DNA of 64,000 bases from Albula goreensis (Eukaryota; Chordata; Actinopteri; Albuliformes; Albulidae). Position numbers and translations under genes: made by a program. A model generated the notes under the pieces. That model searched no databases. It was not told the origin of the DNA and worked only from the letters and a program-made list of their open reading frames with translations. Shown here piece after piece: positions 34,703 to 47,060 of this stretch. Position 1 is the stretch's first letter; each line of letters starts with the position of its first letter. The stretch covers positions 23,924,332-23,988,331 of the forward strand of contig CM040746.1 in NCBI GenBank assembly GCA_022829145.1, read 5' to 3'.

Positions 34703-34754
34703 TGTGTGTCCATCAGCTACATGCAGATTGACCACCCTGCTGATGGACCACACA
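34703..34754. repeat. Near-perfect inverted repeat (hairpin candidate)
   Basis: TGTGTGTCCATCAGC (34703-34717) and GCTGATGGACCACACA (34739-34754) are reverse complements apart from one extra base, with a 21-base loop. A direct repeat of ACATGCAGA(C/T)TGA overlaps it (about 34690 and 34719). Confidence 0.7.
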
Positions 34755-35199
34755 AAGCAGATCAACCAAACAAGGGCCCACCATGTAAAAGATCAATTGA
34801 GAAATCGGGAGCACACTGTTTACCTTTGCTGCTAAATGGGATGGATGCCAGCCACACACAGAAGATATATGCATTTACCCTGTGTATGCACATGTGTGCA
34901 TTCCCAATCACCCATTTGGGTGACTTACAGCAGTGACACACAGCTTGTTATTTCATTGTGAAATATAACAAGATCCTTTCAACACAGATATCATATAAGT
35001 CAATATTTTCATTATCATAAAGGCCTCAATCAGAAAGTTATCGTTCATTCTTTTAAATTATATTTCGTTTAAAATGAAAACTTTTTAAAATAAACCCACG
35101 TGAAATATTTAGTTGGCCATAAACGATAAATGGCCCGTATTATACATCAAAGTTATTATTTAAAAATGTTTGGTATGTTCATCCAGAGGCAGCCACATC
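34755..35199. other. AT-rich unique non-coding interval
   Basis: No gene or repeat recognised. Confidence 0.5.
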
Positions 35200-35420
35200 A
35201 TTTATTTGATTTCATTGTGTTGCACCACCTTGGATGCGTCAGTGCAGTAGCTCTGGAGTTTGCATTAAAGCCGCAGAGTTTCTGCTGGTATGTCACGATG
35301 CGATGCCTGCTAGCTAATGCCACCTGCAGTACCGTTTCAATATCGACCTGCAGCTTAGAGCTCCCAATGCAGCTCAAAGAAATGAGTAATACTGGTTAAT
35401 GAGCTACAAGGATTACAAAC
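35200..35420. other. Candidate conserved non-coding element (unproven)
   Basis: Unique, balanced sequence with CpGs (35237, 35271, 35298-35303, 35333, 35344) and GCTAGCTAATGCC and CTGGTTAATGAGC words, embedded in clearly more AT-rich DNA. Confidence 0.28.
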
Positions 35421-36169
35421 ATGTGTATTTTCAGTCTTAATTACTTTATTCAGCATCAAAGTAAAAAATTAATAATGAACACGACAGTCCCCTGCATGCA
35501 CTTACCTTCAGCGGCTTTTTAAATGGGATAATTATTCACTTACACAGGCAAACATGACATGCACTAATTGGTGCTTGCAAATTTTACTTATTAGAATGAT
35601 GTATTGATATTCAAAACCAGAACAGAAACACACAGATCAGATTATCTGTTGGATGGCTTTGGCGAAAACATATTAGCCCACAATGATTCTTTTTCTTTTT
35701 TCAACTTTGTCAAATAGTCTCCAGAAAAGTCTCCTACACCTTTCCCTTACCTCAGAGGATAACTCAGTTAAATATGTCTATTCTTCCAAGGATCACTCAA
35801 TGAAATTTACTCCATTTTGTATTTCCTATCAAAGATTACTCACAACAGTTTATTTTTTGTCCCTCCTTGGACTCTTCCTAACTTCTGATCTTCAAATTTC
35901 AAATGTAAAAATGGAGGAGTGAATTACATAACTGGATTACAGAAAACTGAAACATATTACCCCATTGTCTCTGTCAGAGTTCTCTGTGCCTCAGTCATTG
36001 AACATGCTTCGGAGTATGTGGATTTTGGGTAGCATGCATAGATACAGGCAACAGATAGATAGCCAGACAGATATCATTGCTGATCGGCAGTCAAGCTGAC
36101 AGAAAGTGCTGATGGAGACGTATGTGTCTAAAACCACAGTAAAAGCCTGACTATCCTCTTTGCAAACAT
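35421..36169. other. AT-rich unique non-coding interval
   Basis: No gene recognised. A small patch of GATAGATAG/CAGACAGATA words lies at about 36052-36073. Confidence 0.5.
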
Positions 36170-36430
36170 ATAGCATAAATGGGCCCAGCTGGCCCATAGA
36201 TGGAACACCTGAAGAGGGCATTGGGGCCGAGCACTGGCAGTCTTTATCAGGTGAGGCTGATATAGTGTCCGGGAGACTGTGGAGGATTCGGGCCACTAGT
36301 CATCCCTGTCATCCAGGAGCAGCCGTCGCACCTGGCCAGCACAGGCGATGGGGAGCCAGACAGGCTGATTTATGAGCGTCCTGACAGTAGCCTCTCAGAA
36401 CAGTTTAAGGATGAAATATCACACTCTCAG
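36170..36430. other. Candidate conserved non-coding element (unproven)
   Basis: GC-rich for the window with scattered CpGs (36228, 36270, 36289, 36325-36329, 36346). It contains GGGCCCAGCTGGCCC at about 36181-36195, nearly palindromic, and CTTTATCAGG and CTGATTTATGAGCG words. Confidence 0.25.
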
Positions 36431-38039
36431 CTTTGTTTAATGTATGACACTTCAAAATAAGATCCTTTTTTCCCCATTGCTCAAGGCCATTGGCTGTTCA
36501 CCTGGAGGGGCTTAGGTTGGGGGCGGTTGTGTGGCACAAGCAAAAGGGCATGTGAGCTTCTGTTCCCTGAAGTGATTGTAGCGCAGGACATAGTGACAGC
36601 ATCACACTCTCTCCTGGTCATGAGTCAAAATCTCCAAGCTCACGTAAAGCATTACTGTCCCTGGCAGTCAACAGAAAGGCCACTCCCCTCCCTTAAGGAG
36701 TGGACATACATACAGCAAAGGGCTGAAACATGAAACCAGCCTCATTATCCTGTACCTTAATATTTTATTCACCTCAGCCTTTGATTTCTGTCAATGAATC
36801 CAGTTATGAATTCAGTGGCCTTTTTAGTGGTTTCACAGTTAATTATTCATGTCAGGTAACGTTGCAAATTGTGTTGAACTGACTCAACAAAATTATGAAT
36901 TTTTATTTTTTGCTGAGAAATCCATGAGGTATTTTGGGTTTGCATTGTTTTCTTGTGTGAAGCACTAAATCATCCCTCCATTAACAGAGGGAAAAAGGAG
37001 CACAGGTCCAGTAAACCTACTGGCTTTGTGCAATGCATACAATTATAAAATAAAACCGTTTCCTCTTCCTGTAGATCAGCATTCTCAACCAGTTTGTTTT
37101 AGAGGTGCAGTTTCAAGAAGTTTCCCATAATAATCCTTGGTATCCCTATTTTATTATCAATTACATTGATTATGCTAAATTTAACCAATTAGCTGGGCTT
37201 CTAACAACGAATCTTGTCATCTGCTGACAATAATAACAGCATCAATTTTATTCATAAATTATTTAACATTCAAACAGCTGTTAATGAACAGTAAAAGTAA
37301 ACCAGACACAGGTTGTCTCTCAGAGGATACATGTATATAATCTTCCAAAAAAACTGCAAAATTAATGTTGTGTAAAATGTGTTAATTTCTTATATTTTTG
37401 TTCAGTTTACACCTGAATTATTTCAATTATTCAGACTGAGTCCCAAAAAATATATGTTATGTATTAAAACTACATACCCCTGTATTAATGTTATATTACA
37501 GTCATTTTTAATGGGCCGTAAGAGATTCTTACAGCAAGGTAAAATCACAAATGTTCTCATCCTTAGAAATCTCTATGCATAATATAGCACAAATGAGATT
37601 TTCCTTGAAGAAAAACTTGCATCATCGGCTCCCTGCTACTCCTACCAAAGAGTGGCTCTCACAGATCTTAGAGTTGGTAAATTTGCATCATTTTTGGCTG
37701 CCTGAGGAAGACTGCAGGTCAAAACAAGGGCTGTAGTTTGATGTACTCATATCCATATAGGGAGCCTTGATACTCAAAATTAGATGGTGATCACGCTCAG
37801 ACGGTGAGTTGCTTACAAACACTATACTGTGACCAATAGTCATGTTGGAGAATAAAAATGGAGCACAAAACAAGTGTGTTACCTTCAAGTTACAACAAGT
37901 TTTTAAGTGTTTTGGTTGGCAACAAAAGGGACTTACATGAAGCGTATATATACTCATCTCTGAGCTGAGGATTTATGACTGAATTGTCACACACCCTTCA
38001 ACTGCATACATATTAAAGCTGCAATTTCACTTAGATCTC

Positions 38040-38043
<4 letters not shown>
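36431..38043. other. Unique non-coding interval
   Basis: An octamer ATTTGCAT is at 37681-37688. Otherwise AT-rich and without recognised gene or transposon. Confidence 0.5.

Positions 38044-38092
<49 letters not shown>
38044..38092. repeat. (AT)n microsatellite
   Basis: About twenty-four uninterrupted AT units. Confidence 0.97.
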
Positions 38093-38094
<2 letters not shown>

Positions 38095-40299
38095 TAGTAC
38101 AGTGAACCGAAGTACTGAGTTGAATAGATTTCAGAAACTCTTACTAAATTAACATGCAAGTTGTGTGCCTTATAAACCAGTCCTCTCTGCCTTGGGCTTC
38201 AAGCTAACATTATTTGCCCATGCTTCACTGTTACTTGTTCTACTTAATAAATTATGCTTCATTAGGGTCTGCACCTTGAACAGGTGCAAATTGCTTCAAT
38301 TTAAAAAAAAAGAGAAGAATAAGCTGCAATATGTGTACATATGAAGCAAGATGTATTGCATATGGGTGTGTTTATTTGTATTATTTTGCTGCATGAGATA
38401 ATATGAAAACTTAAATAGATGAACCACTCACTCCTAATAATTGTATTGACATTGTTCAAATGTTCATCCAGTTGCTATTACTGTGGGATGTAAGATGTCA
38501 GAAGGAATATTAAAGATGAAAGAAAAAATAAGGATGAGACAAATGAGGCCAGAAATAAGTTTGTCCTGTCCTGTAAAAGAATAATCCTGTGCATCCACTG
38601 TGTTCTACTGCTATTAAATATGTTCTAAGGGGCAAGTTGGGAGTGCTGGCTTTTTAGAGAGATAAGGGGGTTCGATTTATCTCATCCAATTATGGCAGCA
38701 GAATCAGCGCATTATTCGTCACATACAAGCAGCTAAATTAACCAATGAAATGAAAGAAGTAATTTCATTAAATATGAAGCCTATCAAAAACAGTGCTGCA
38801 CAAGTGTATTCATGCAAGCTATCATTTTTGGGTGCAAATTGTGAAAAACCTTGCATGTCATTATAGCCTGGTGTAACATTATTATTAAATTAAACTCTTT
38901 CTATGTGTACATCCTGAAATTGTTTTTATATGAGGAGTTTGTTGGATAGCAGTTTGGCTTCACTCCAAGCACTGGAAGTAGGCAAGGAAACAAAGTCTAC
39001 AAGTATGACAAGTATGACAATATAGAATAGGGTATTCCTGGGGATAGGCTCCTTTTCTCAGTGAATCTGACATCAGGATGAGTATGGAATGTCAGTCATG
39101 GCTTCTGAGGTCTACCATGTCTTGAAAGTGGAAATACGCCCACTTCCATCCACTGGAGTTGAGCCAGTCTCATTTCTTTTTGGGATACACAGAGCATCTA
39201 CACCAGTGGTTTCCAGCAGCAGGTGCCCTTATAATCGTGGTCACATTTGGTTTAGACCCAAGTCCTGCTATACTCTGGCCATGCCAAAAGGCCAGGCCTG
39301 AGCCACAGAAAGGGAGGCAAGTTCTCCAGATCATTCCTGGGTCCCTCTTAGTACTTACTTTAATTTCCAGACAGTAACACTTGGACACAAGGTGAGGACA
39401 GAAAGTATCCAGGTACCCTTTTGGTGTCAGAGATATAGGGCCCATGGCCATCACAGTTGCCAGAGCATGAAGAGTAAGGAGCAGATGCCCCGAGACCTCA
39501 AATGCATCTCACAACCTCATTACTGGGATCCCTGATTCAGATAGTGTTATCTCACTACTGAGACCAGACGTACTTACCAGAGGTTTCCGATCTAGGTTTC
39601 CAACCAGATGCTATTCATGTGCAACCTAGGAGAAATCAAAACCATCCCTTACATGTTTGGCTAAAAAGACTTGGGTTATTCAACATCACAGATTTCCATC
39701 ACCATGCATCCATTTACGAAGCTCATCCACAAAAGTGCTCCTGAATTCCCAGACTAGATAACTAACTCTGAGGCAGAATTCCTGTCACTAAAAGTATAAC
39801 TATGTTCCTAATCTGTCTTAGAAACATAAAATATTCTCAGCTCTTGCTGATGCAGATTGACATTTCAGAAAGTTGCTGCCTTGGAACCAGAAGTATGCCA
39901 CAATTAAGAGGGCTATAAAATGGATTATTACCTCTGTAACAAATTACTTACTCGGACAACTTTGTTTAACCACTTAGAGTCTACAATCTGTAGGTCTTCT
40001 CATGCAATGCTGACTAATGGGATGTGCTCCAGTACTCAAATATCATGTCCTCCTCTGCTCCTCTAGCACCTCATCTCCTTGGTACCCCAAAAACTCATCT
40101 GTGTGTCCTCCCTCCTCCCACTGTTCCAAAAAGGTAGGTGACTAGGTTTGCTGTCGAATAGTCAAAAAAAGTATCTCCTATGTCCTTTCCTAACCACTTT
40201 TCCTTGAATACAATGGAAAATGTCATTAGGTCAAGAAAAGATGTGAAAGGAATTCGTAAGGACGAAAAGAAAACCTTGGTGCTAATAAAATCATATTGC
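38093..40299. other. Non-coding interval, partly of a different texture
   Basis: Up to about 38930 it is AT-rich, with a possible small regulatory stretch at 38640-38760 (GATAAGGGGGTTCGATTTATC). From about 38930 to 40150 the composition is more even and reads like an old, unrecognised interspersed insertion or a processed fragment. I could not match it to any family, and frames of 70-94 residues there have no domain. Confidence 0.4.
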
Positions 40300-40520
40300 A
40301 CTTACATTCAGCGACGTAATTATGCAACGGCGGATGTTATTGACGTGGGCCCACTTTTACCTTACTCTGTGTGTATTTCCAAGGTTAATACCAACAAATT
40401 ATTTGGGCACTTTTCATCTGTGCTCATGCTTGTGCTAGCGTTTGTTCACTGCATTTCCATCCTTAAAATAGGGCCCAGGGGGTTTAAGAGGACTTTAAAA
40501 GGACTGTAATTAATTTCACT
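40300..40520. other. Candidate conserved non-coding element (unproven)
   Basis: CpGs at 40311, 40315, 40329-40332 and 40345, with CGACGTAATTATGCAACGGCGG, a CRE/C-EBP-like cluster. Unique sequence, no exon signals. Confidence 0.24.
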
Positions 40521-42075
40521 AACCATATTTTGAGACCCAAATTAATTAGGACTAAGAATATTATCTGTGCACAGCATGACTTTTGCACAGCTCCTGAAGC
40601 ACAGTTTCACAAGACCCTTACCAATAGAACAGGATTAAGGTCAATGAGTGCAAAATCACTCATGTATGTTGACCACACCCATGTCTATTGATGAATTTCC
40701 CTGCCCTGAAAGAATGAATACATGAACAAAGCCATGGACAGAGCCAGGATGAGGGGAGTTATGTCAGGTTCCAGGTAAAGGGGTACATAGGATGCTGAAG
40801 GTAAATAATTGTGCAACTCAGGGAAGGTTCTGTTGCTCCCTGAATCATGGCTAACCCCTCCTCCTCTATCTGGTCACACAATGTATTAGGTTTCATGGTT
40901 TTCATGGCTCTTGGGTCATCCACTGCCCTGTGTCCAATCCTCACATCCCGCCACATTTTTTTTTTTTTTTGGCTGTCTGAGGAGCACTGCGTCTGAAACA
41001 CAAGGTGCCTAGGTGGTGATGACATCTTCTCGAGACAGGCTTATCTATTTGGTAAGACCCTTTTGCCATGTGACTCACAAGAGGCCTGTCTGTCATTGGT
41101 GCCCAGAGGGTCACCTGACAAATATCAATCCATTTTGATGGGGCTAGTCATCTGTACGTCCTCCCTGCTTTTCTTGACATTCCATCCATCACTGAGGTAG
41201 CAGTCTGTCCTTCCAGATGTCAAGTACAATGGACTTGAGTGAGTGTGTGTGTCTTGTGTGTGACCATATGGGTAGCAGCATGTTTTTTTCTCCTCCTCTG
41301 TGCATATCCATCTGTTGGAATGCTTGGTTGTGGACATGAGTGTTGGAATGCTTGTCTCTGCATATCTGTCTGTCATGATGCATATGCATGTGTGTGCATA
41401 GGCCCCACATCTAATAATATGCATCTGTATTCAACTTCAACTCAAAGTTTGTAAATCTTCATGAATGTTTTTTATCTTTGCTTGTGAATGGAAAATGGAA
41501 ATGTTTCACTATTCCTCTATTCACATGCACCAATTGCATTCAAATAGTAATTACATTTGCACAGTGTAATTGATTAATGGTAGTTTTTGATTATATGAAA
41601 CTTTGCTTATTCGTTCCATTTTACTGTAACATTCAACTTTAGTTTGTTTTAATTTTAAACTTATTAAATTTTCGTCACCAAATTGTATTCAACCATTAGC
41701 CTAATAATTCTTAATTGCATTTTAAAGACATGATAGATTATAACTGCGTATAATGGGGTCTGCCGTTACATTTACAGCATAAATCTCTGTCAGAATAATT
41801 TGTGTTAGTAATAATGCTTATTCACAGGCTACTGAATTAATTAAAATCAATTGAACTTTAAACATAAATCATGCTAATATATTTTTTAATTATTTTATGT
41901 CACTTGGTTAACAAAGGTGGTCATTTTCTAAGCATTTGTGAAGGCCATACTTGCATGAATATTATTCAGAGGATATGCAGCTAGCCATGTTAGAGGGAAG
42001 TCTGTGTGTGTATGCATGCTTGTGCGTGTGCATGTGCATGCATGTGTGTGAGTGTTTCTTTCAGCTTTGTCTCAG
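40521..42075. other. Unique non-coding interval
   Basis: Degenerate TG-rich patches lie at about 41238-41265 and 42003-42052 (GTGTGCATGTGCATGCATGTGTG). 41450-41950 is very AT-rich. No gene recognised. Confidence 0.5.
40956..40970. repeat. Poly(T) run
   Basis: Fifteen T in a row. On the - strand this is a poly(A). No retroposed transcript was recognised beside it. Confidence 0.9.
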
Positions 42076-42390
42076 TCCTTGTCTTACTCTGTCTGCCTGG
42101 CAGGCAGGTGTAAATGGATATGGCCGTAATCTTGTTTAGTTCTTTGATTGGATAAGTATTCCAACTCGTGGCTGCACTTCCTCCTGAGGCCAAAGATCAC
42201 TCTTCCATTTACACCTCTCCAGAGTGTATTGACCCATGTAATGTACAGGATATAAAAAATCTGCCACACTGCCCTACTTAACCCAATTTGTGAGGCGGGA
42301 TTGATTACGACGTAATGTCTATTACTCTGGTTAATGTGTTAATGTCCCTGGCTCCTCAAGTATTTCAGCAGTAGCTGACCACTCATCTAT
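42076..42390. other. Candidate conserved non-coding element (unproven)
   Basis: Unique with TGCCTGGCAGGCAGG (near-palindrome, about 42098), GGATTGATTACGACGTAATG (about 42298) and GTTAATGTGTTAATGTCC (about 42329). Confidence 0.27.
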
Positions 42391-42459
42391 GGATTTATTT
42401 CCTTTTTGTAATTAGCACAGAGGGATGCTATATAGAAAGTAGTTGGATCTCACACGCAC

Positions 42460-42790
42460 ACATCCTCTGTGACCATGCTTTCACTGCCCCACCCGACCCC
42501 CACAGCACAGGGCTGACATGGTTCATGCTGGGTAAGGGCTGGGGCCGTGAGAGAGGTCGAAAGCGTTCTCACAGGGCATCCTGCGGCACAGAGCTGCTGC
42601 ATCCAGCCAAGTCAGCCGAGGAGAGGTCAAACTCTCAGCGGCCATGGCGGCTCTGCGGCCTTCGTGGCTCTGCAGCCGTGGCACTTTTCCCTGTTTTGTT
42701 TGTTTGTCCACATCCACTCTGATTGATCCCCTGACAGAATGGAAAGGTTAGACGCTGGGAGGGCTGGAGAGGAAGTTATCCCCAAATGTT
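42460..42790. other. GC-rich unique island
   Basis: More GC and CpG than the surroundings (42546-42565, 42640-42660: CGGCCATGGCGGCTCTGCGG). It could be an enhancer or remnant promoter-like island. Two 60-65-residue frames on opposite strands overlap here and neither has a domain. No TATA box or splice donor context was convincing. Confidence 0.3.
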
Positions 42791-42907
42791 TCACAAACTG
42801 TTGAGTTGCCATTGCTGCCTGAAGGAGAAGTCTGTAGAACCCCTACACCATGTCCTCTGTATAAATCACAAACACATAATCCATTATGACAATAATCCAT
42901 TCACAAC

Positions 42908-42934
42908 AACACACACACACACACACACACACAA
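42908..42934. repeat. (CA)n microsatellite, first block
   Basis: About thirteen CA units. It is separated by 58 bases from a second CA block. Confidence 0.95.
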
Positions 42935-42991
42935 TGACAAAATTTGCAGTCACACATTCAGGAACAATTTCAGGATCAAACAAACACACAG

Positions 42992-43028
<37 letters not shown>

Positions 43029-43045
43029 AACTAATACAAATACAC
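42992..43045. repeat. (CA)n microsatellite, second block
   Basis: About fifteen CA units to 43022, then degenerate CAAACACAAAC words to about 43045. Confidence 0.93.
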
Positions 43046-43082
43046 ACAAACTGGAATCCACATTCACACCTTGGGAGTTTTA

Positions 43083-43260
43083 AAGCACGTGTGGCTTGCA
43101 TCTGGAAGGTTACTGGTTTTAATGCCTGTTCAGCCACTCAGAACATTTGTACTGCCTGGCAAGTTTGTATAAAAACGCAGCTCTGAAAACAGATAAAATG
43201 CAAAATAACATATGAGCATGTGAGTCATCCTTGATAAGGGCATCTACAAAGCAAATTGAT
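43083..43260 (+). mobile_element. Decayed tRNA-derived SINE with an L2-like 3' tail
   Basis: The head has 'catctggaaggttactggtt' followed by 'ttaatgcc', which resembles a SINE RNA polymerase III B box (consensus GGTTCGAATCC) in a well-known fish SINE context. The 3' part has 'cttgataagggcatctacaa', a degenerate form of the L2 3' block seen at 13090-13127. A tRNA-like head and a LINE-like tail in the right order and spacing support a SINE. The copy is heavily mutated and the A box is unclear. Confidence 0.55.
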
Positions 43261-44739
43261 AATGACAATAATAACACAGGATAATCTGGATGCAGGCAGT
43301 CAGTTGAGATGCACATTCTTATTCATCTCCACACCAACCTGCACTGAAGCTAGAATTAGTTTGTACACTAAAGAACAGAGAAAAGATTAAATATTTTCTT
43401 CAGCTTTCATTTCAGATTTGGTATATGTCTGTCTGTTTGTGTGTGTATGTGTATGTGCCAGTGATGCAGGAAATAACAAACTCATCTGCACCACAAGCTC
43501 TTGCTGTTTTTTTTGTTCTTTGCTGTGAAAGTGTGTGCCTCTTAATGGGAAATTTTCGGAAGTTACCATGAGAATCTCATTCCAAATGAAACAGAGAGGA
43601 GAGCAGAGGGCTTGGCTGCCAGCCGGAGACCCAGTGTGAGCTGACCCTGCTTAACACTGCCACCTAGTGGTCTTTTCATACACATCCACCCTATTGCTAC
43701 TTATATCTTACACATTCAGATTAATGCATATTAGGTCAGATTGTGTACTGGTGCTGTTAGGTTTCTCATTATTATACAATTATTATAGAAATTGTCATGG
43801 CTACTTGAAATCCATCTTTTAGCACATTATTTGATTTATTCTGGACTGGCAATTAGTGTTTTGATATTAAGCAAAAGCCCTGACAAATACCAGGTGTATA
43901 TTTTTAGTATGAAGATATAATTCACCTACATATTGTAACATTGCAATTTTGTCAAGGACCATCTAGGAATTCCCGTATTGTTAATGTTTTTTGATAAATA
44001 AAATATCTACATAAATATACTTCTATTTTCAAATTATACTTATAATGGTGAAGCACAAACACATTTTTATTGAAAAGACCTGATCCCTATGGATATGTAC
44101 ATTATGATCAGGTTTAATACTAAATGACTTTTGACGTTTCTTTTAATGTATTAAGAAACCACATTGTTTTTCCATGGTGATAGCCTTCTGACTTCCTGTC
44201 ATCTGATAAATAAGATGTATATTATCTCTGTATAGTCAGCCCAAATTAATTTTCATGACTTTCAGCTTGGCTGCCTTGGTTTATAATAAGTAACGCACAT
44301 TTTACAGAAGCAGAAGCACAGCAGACTCTGGAGGTAAACACAGTAAATGAGCACAAAGCAGAAAATTGGTGCTTACTGTACACTATTGCAGGCTTAAATA
44401 TTAGCCAACAGCAGTAATTGTTGCACAAGCACACATTGTCCACAGATATCTTTAATAATTTAGAGCTTTCCTTTGTCATACAACATGCATATAGAAACCA
44501 ATAATAATCCATGAGAATAATATTATATTTTATAATGGTGTTCACACAATGTCAAACAGTAATACATACACTATTAACCTGAATTATCCTAATGCCCTAA
44601 TTCCAGTTAACAGGGTCTTTATGTAGATTTAATGTAGCCAGAGAAAAACATTTTAAATGATTTAAAAATACTACATATTCATGTTCTACTACATATTCAT
44701 ACGAGACAATAATTTACACACACACACACACACGTATGT
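43261..44739. other. Unique non-coding interval
   Basis: Mostly AT-rich. A more GC-balanced patch lies at 43590-43680. A short tandem duplication of 'ctactacatattcat' lies at about 44669-44701. (CA)n at 44716-44733. Confidence 0.5.
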
Positions 44740-45150
44740 CCAAAAAAGGACAGGTTATTATGTAGGGAACCGTTAATCGGAGCTGTTGGCTTTATGCTTT
44801 CTCCCTGCTCAGTGCCGGCTGTTCTTCTCTGTGTGCAGAGGTGCAGTCTGGCCTCTTTTCTCACAGGCAGGTGTCTGTGTACTGTCACGCAGGATGGGCT
44901 GGGACGGACGGGTAAGGTGGGGGACTTACAGGGAAAAACAGAAGGTTGGCGAATGACGCTCTGCAGGAAGTAGAGATCCCTTCTGGTGACACAGTGCTCC
45001 CCAGCTGTTGGTTGGCCCTCAGACGTCACCTGTGTGATCTGTGGCCCTGTAGTACTCCAGGACGCATCCCCTCGCCAGTCCCGCTCCTACTGGATTAATC
45101 ACACTCTCATTCTGTGGCATCTGCTGCAGTCTGGACCAACTGCTCACATG
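44740..45150. other. Candidate conserved non-coding element (unproven)
   Basis: Balanced unique DNA with CpGs spread throughout (44770, 44778, 44814, 44888, 44905-44909, 44950-44957, 45024, 45062, 45072, 45081). It contains GACGTCACCTG (about 45023) and CTGGATTAATCACAC (about 45090). It ends directly at the ~27-bp minisatellite. Confidence 0.28.
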
Positions 45151-45177
45151 ACATGATTAAATATCCCTGTACGTCTC

Positions 45178-45365
45178 CTCAGTGTGGAGCGCATTACAGT
45201 GTCCTTTGAGTGTGGAGCATGCTAAGTGTCCTGACTGTGGTGTGAGCTCAGTCTCCTCTTCAACATGAGGCATTCTCAGTGTCCTTTGAGTGTGAAGTGT
45301 CTCAATGTCCTCACTGTGGAGCATGCCCAGTCTTCCTCTCAGTGTGGAGCATTCAGTGTGGGTCT
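45178..45365 (+). repeat. Decayed minisatellite, ~27-bp period, block A
   Basis: Seven diverged copies of a unit like 'gtgtggagcatgctcagtgt' followed by 'cct' start near 45182, 45210, 45235, 45263, 45290, 45314 and 45342 (spacing 24-28). The - strand frame across it (45157-45381) repeats His/Ser/Thr-Leu motifs because of the period and is not a gene. The same unit is found again at 46875-47060. Confidence 0.85.
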
Positions 45366-46874
45366 CTGGCATCTTAGTCACCTGTACTCAAATTGCCCGT
45401 ATGCACACGAGCTCACTTGTATACAACTCTGATGCGGTAGCATAAGCATGAATACAGGTATTGCAAGCAAATATGCTAAGGAATCAGGCACACATTGTAA
45501 CGACAGAAACGGACAACAAAACTTAAACCAACAAACACTGTAGCTCTCTTACCTCATCATTAAACTGTATAAAATTCTACTATGACAACACACTTTTTTA
45601 ACCTGTATTCCAACAGATATCATGGAATCATGTTTCCCCTGTGCAGACAAAAGAGGTAGCTTTCAACCAATCATCTGCTGATGTTGTATGTACTACTGTT
45701 TTAAATGTAGACAGCAATCTAGATAATAAACTCCAGCTAACTTTAAAGCCAGCAACTATGCCAATTAATGAAAATGCTTAGCTTGTGGAATTTAATTTGC
45801 TGAATAAGAAATAATATGAATATGTTGTTAGCATAGGTTATAACTTCTGTATAAATATACAGGCAATTTTCTTGGTCTCACCTTGGGTCAGACAGGTGGA
45901 TATGACTCTTCTAGCTAGTTGGCTAACTAGTGCCTCTGAATGGATTCAGCCAATTTCTCATCAGAACAAAAGCTTTCATAAAATGTTGACTCAAAATCTA
46001 AAGATGTCAACAAGAAGGAAGAAGAGCTTAAAGTACTTTTGTTACATATTTTTGTTTTGAGGTGACAGCATCATCAATGACCCTGGTCACAGCAAGCTTT
46101 GTGGAATTGTTGTCTAATTACTGTAGCACTAACTACTGCTAGTCAGTAATATTGGCAAATTATGGTACTTATTTCCAAACAATGGATGCAGGCTGCCTGC
46201 TATTGGTCACTTCTCACAACTGTTGTTTTCATTTATCAGTGGCAACATTTTCATGCTTATTCATGGCATGTGTTCATTACATAATGGCAGAAACAGATTC
46301 AAAGTGTGCACAAATGGTCATGACATGAAAGAAAATACAAAGAAATGTCACTCTGTGCCACCTTGTAATTATCTTTGTGTAATCCATCTAGCTAGCAGCA
46401 ATGAGAGCTGTATATTGTTTGACTTAAAGTTTACAACTATTTATATAACAAAAGGACACATGATACGTTGTTCAAAATTCACATACTATTAGAATACTAT
46501 TCAGAGTAATTGGATGCAAGCAATAGAACACAGGTGAGAACTCTAGGTGAGACTGACAGGCACGAACCAATCGTAACTATTGTATAAGCCAGTGTCTATG
46601 GTTTCAATGGTTTCACAATCAATTCATGGTCTTTGTAGGCTATTCATCATCTCGTCATCATCATGGGGTCATGAGACTACTGCAAAGAGAACAACATACA
46701 TATTACGTTACTGACTAATGTCAAATAAACATTTGCACGGTTGTATAACTTGGTAGAAAATATAACAATGGATTCTTAAGTTTGGGAAATCAGCATTGCA
46801 CTACACACCATATTGGTTTCTGTAACTGACAAGAGAAGAAAGCAGCCACTCTTTGAAACAGAGTGTCGGTCCTT
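45366..46874. other. Unique AT-rich DNA between two blocks of one minisatellite
   Basis: About 1.5 kb with no recognised gene. I found no terminal inverted repeats, poly(A) or target duplications at its borders, so an insertion origin is possible but not shown. Confidence 0.5.
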
Positions 46875-47060
46875 TTAAATGTGGAGTGTGCTAAGTGACC
46901 TTTAATCGTGGAGCAAGCTTAATGTCATCACTGTGCGAAATTTCCTTTCATTTTTGAGTGTGGACTGTGTTCTTTCACTGTGGAGCAGGCTCAGTGTCCC
47001 CCTTGCTTTGAGAAGCATTCTGGGTCCTCCTGTTGTGGAACATGGTGTATTCCTCATTGT
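46875..47060 (+). repeat. Decayed minisatellite, ~27-bp period, block B
   Basis: Copies of the same unit as at 45178-45365 carry GTGG or its variants near 46881, 46908, 46933, 46960, 46980, 47008 and 47035. Examples are 'tgtggagtgtgctaagtgac' and 'ctgtggagcaggctcagtgt'. Orientation is the same as in block A. Spacing is 20-28 and each copy is strongly diverged. Confidence 0.82.

Noticed and set aside
42546..42680. CpG-island promoter with first exon
   Set aside because: Too short, no TATA/initiator or convincing splice donor in a frame, and no recognisable protein.
45157..45381. 74-residue - strand frame with repeated motifs
   Set aside because: It is the translation of the ~27-bp minisatellite block.
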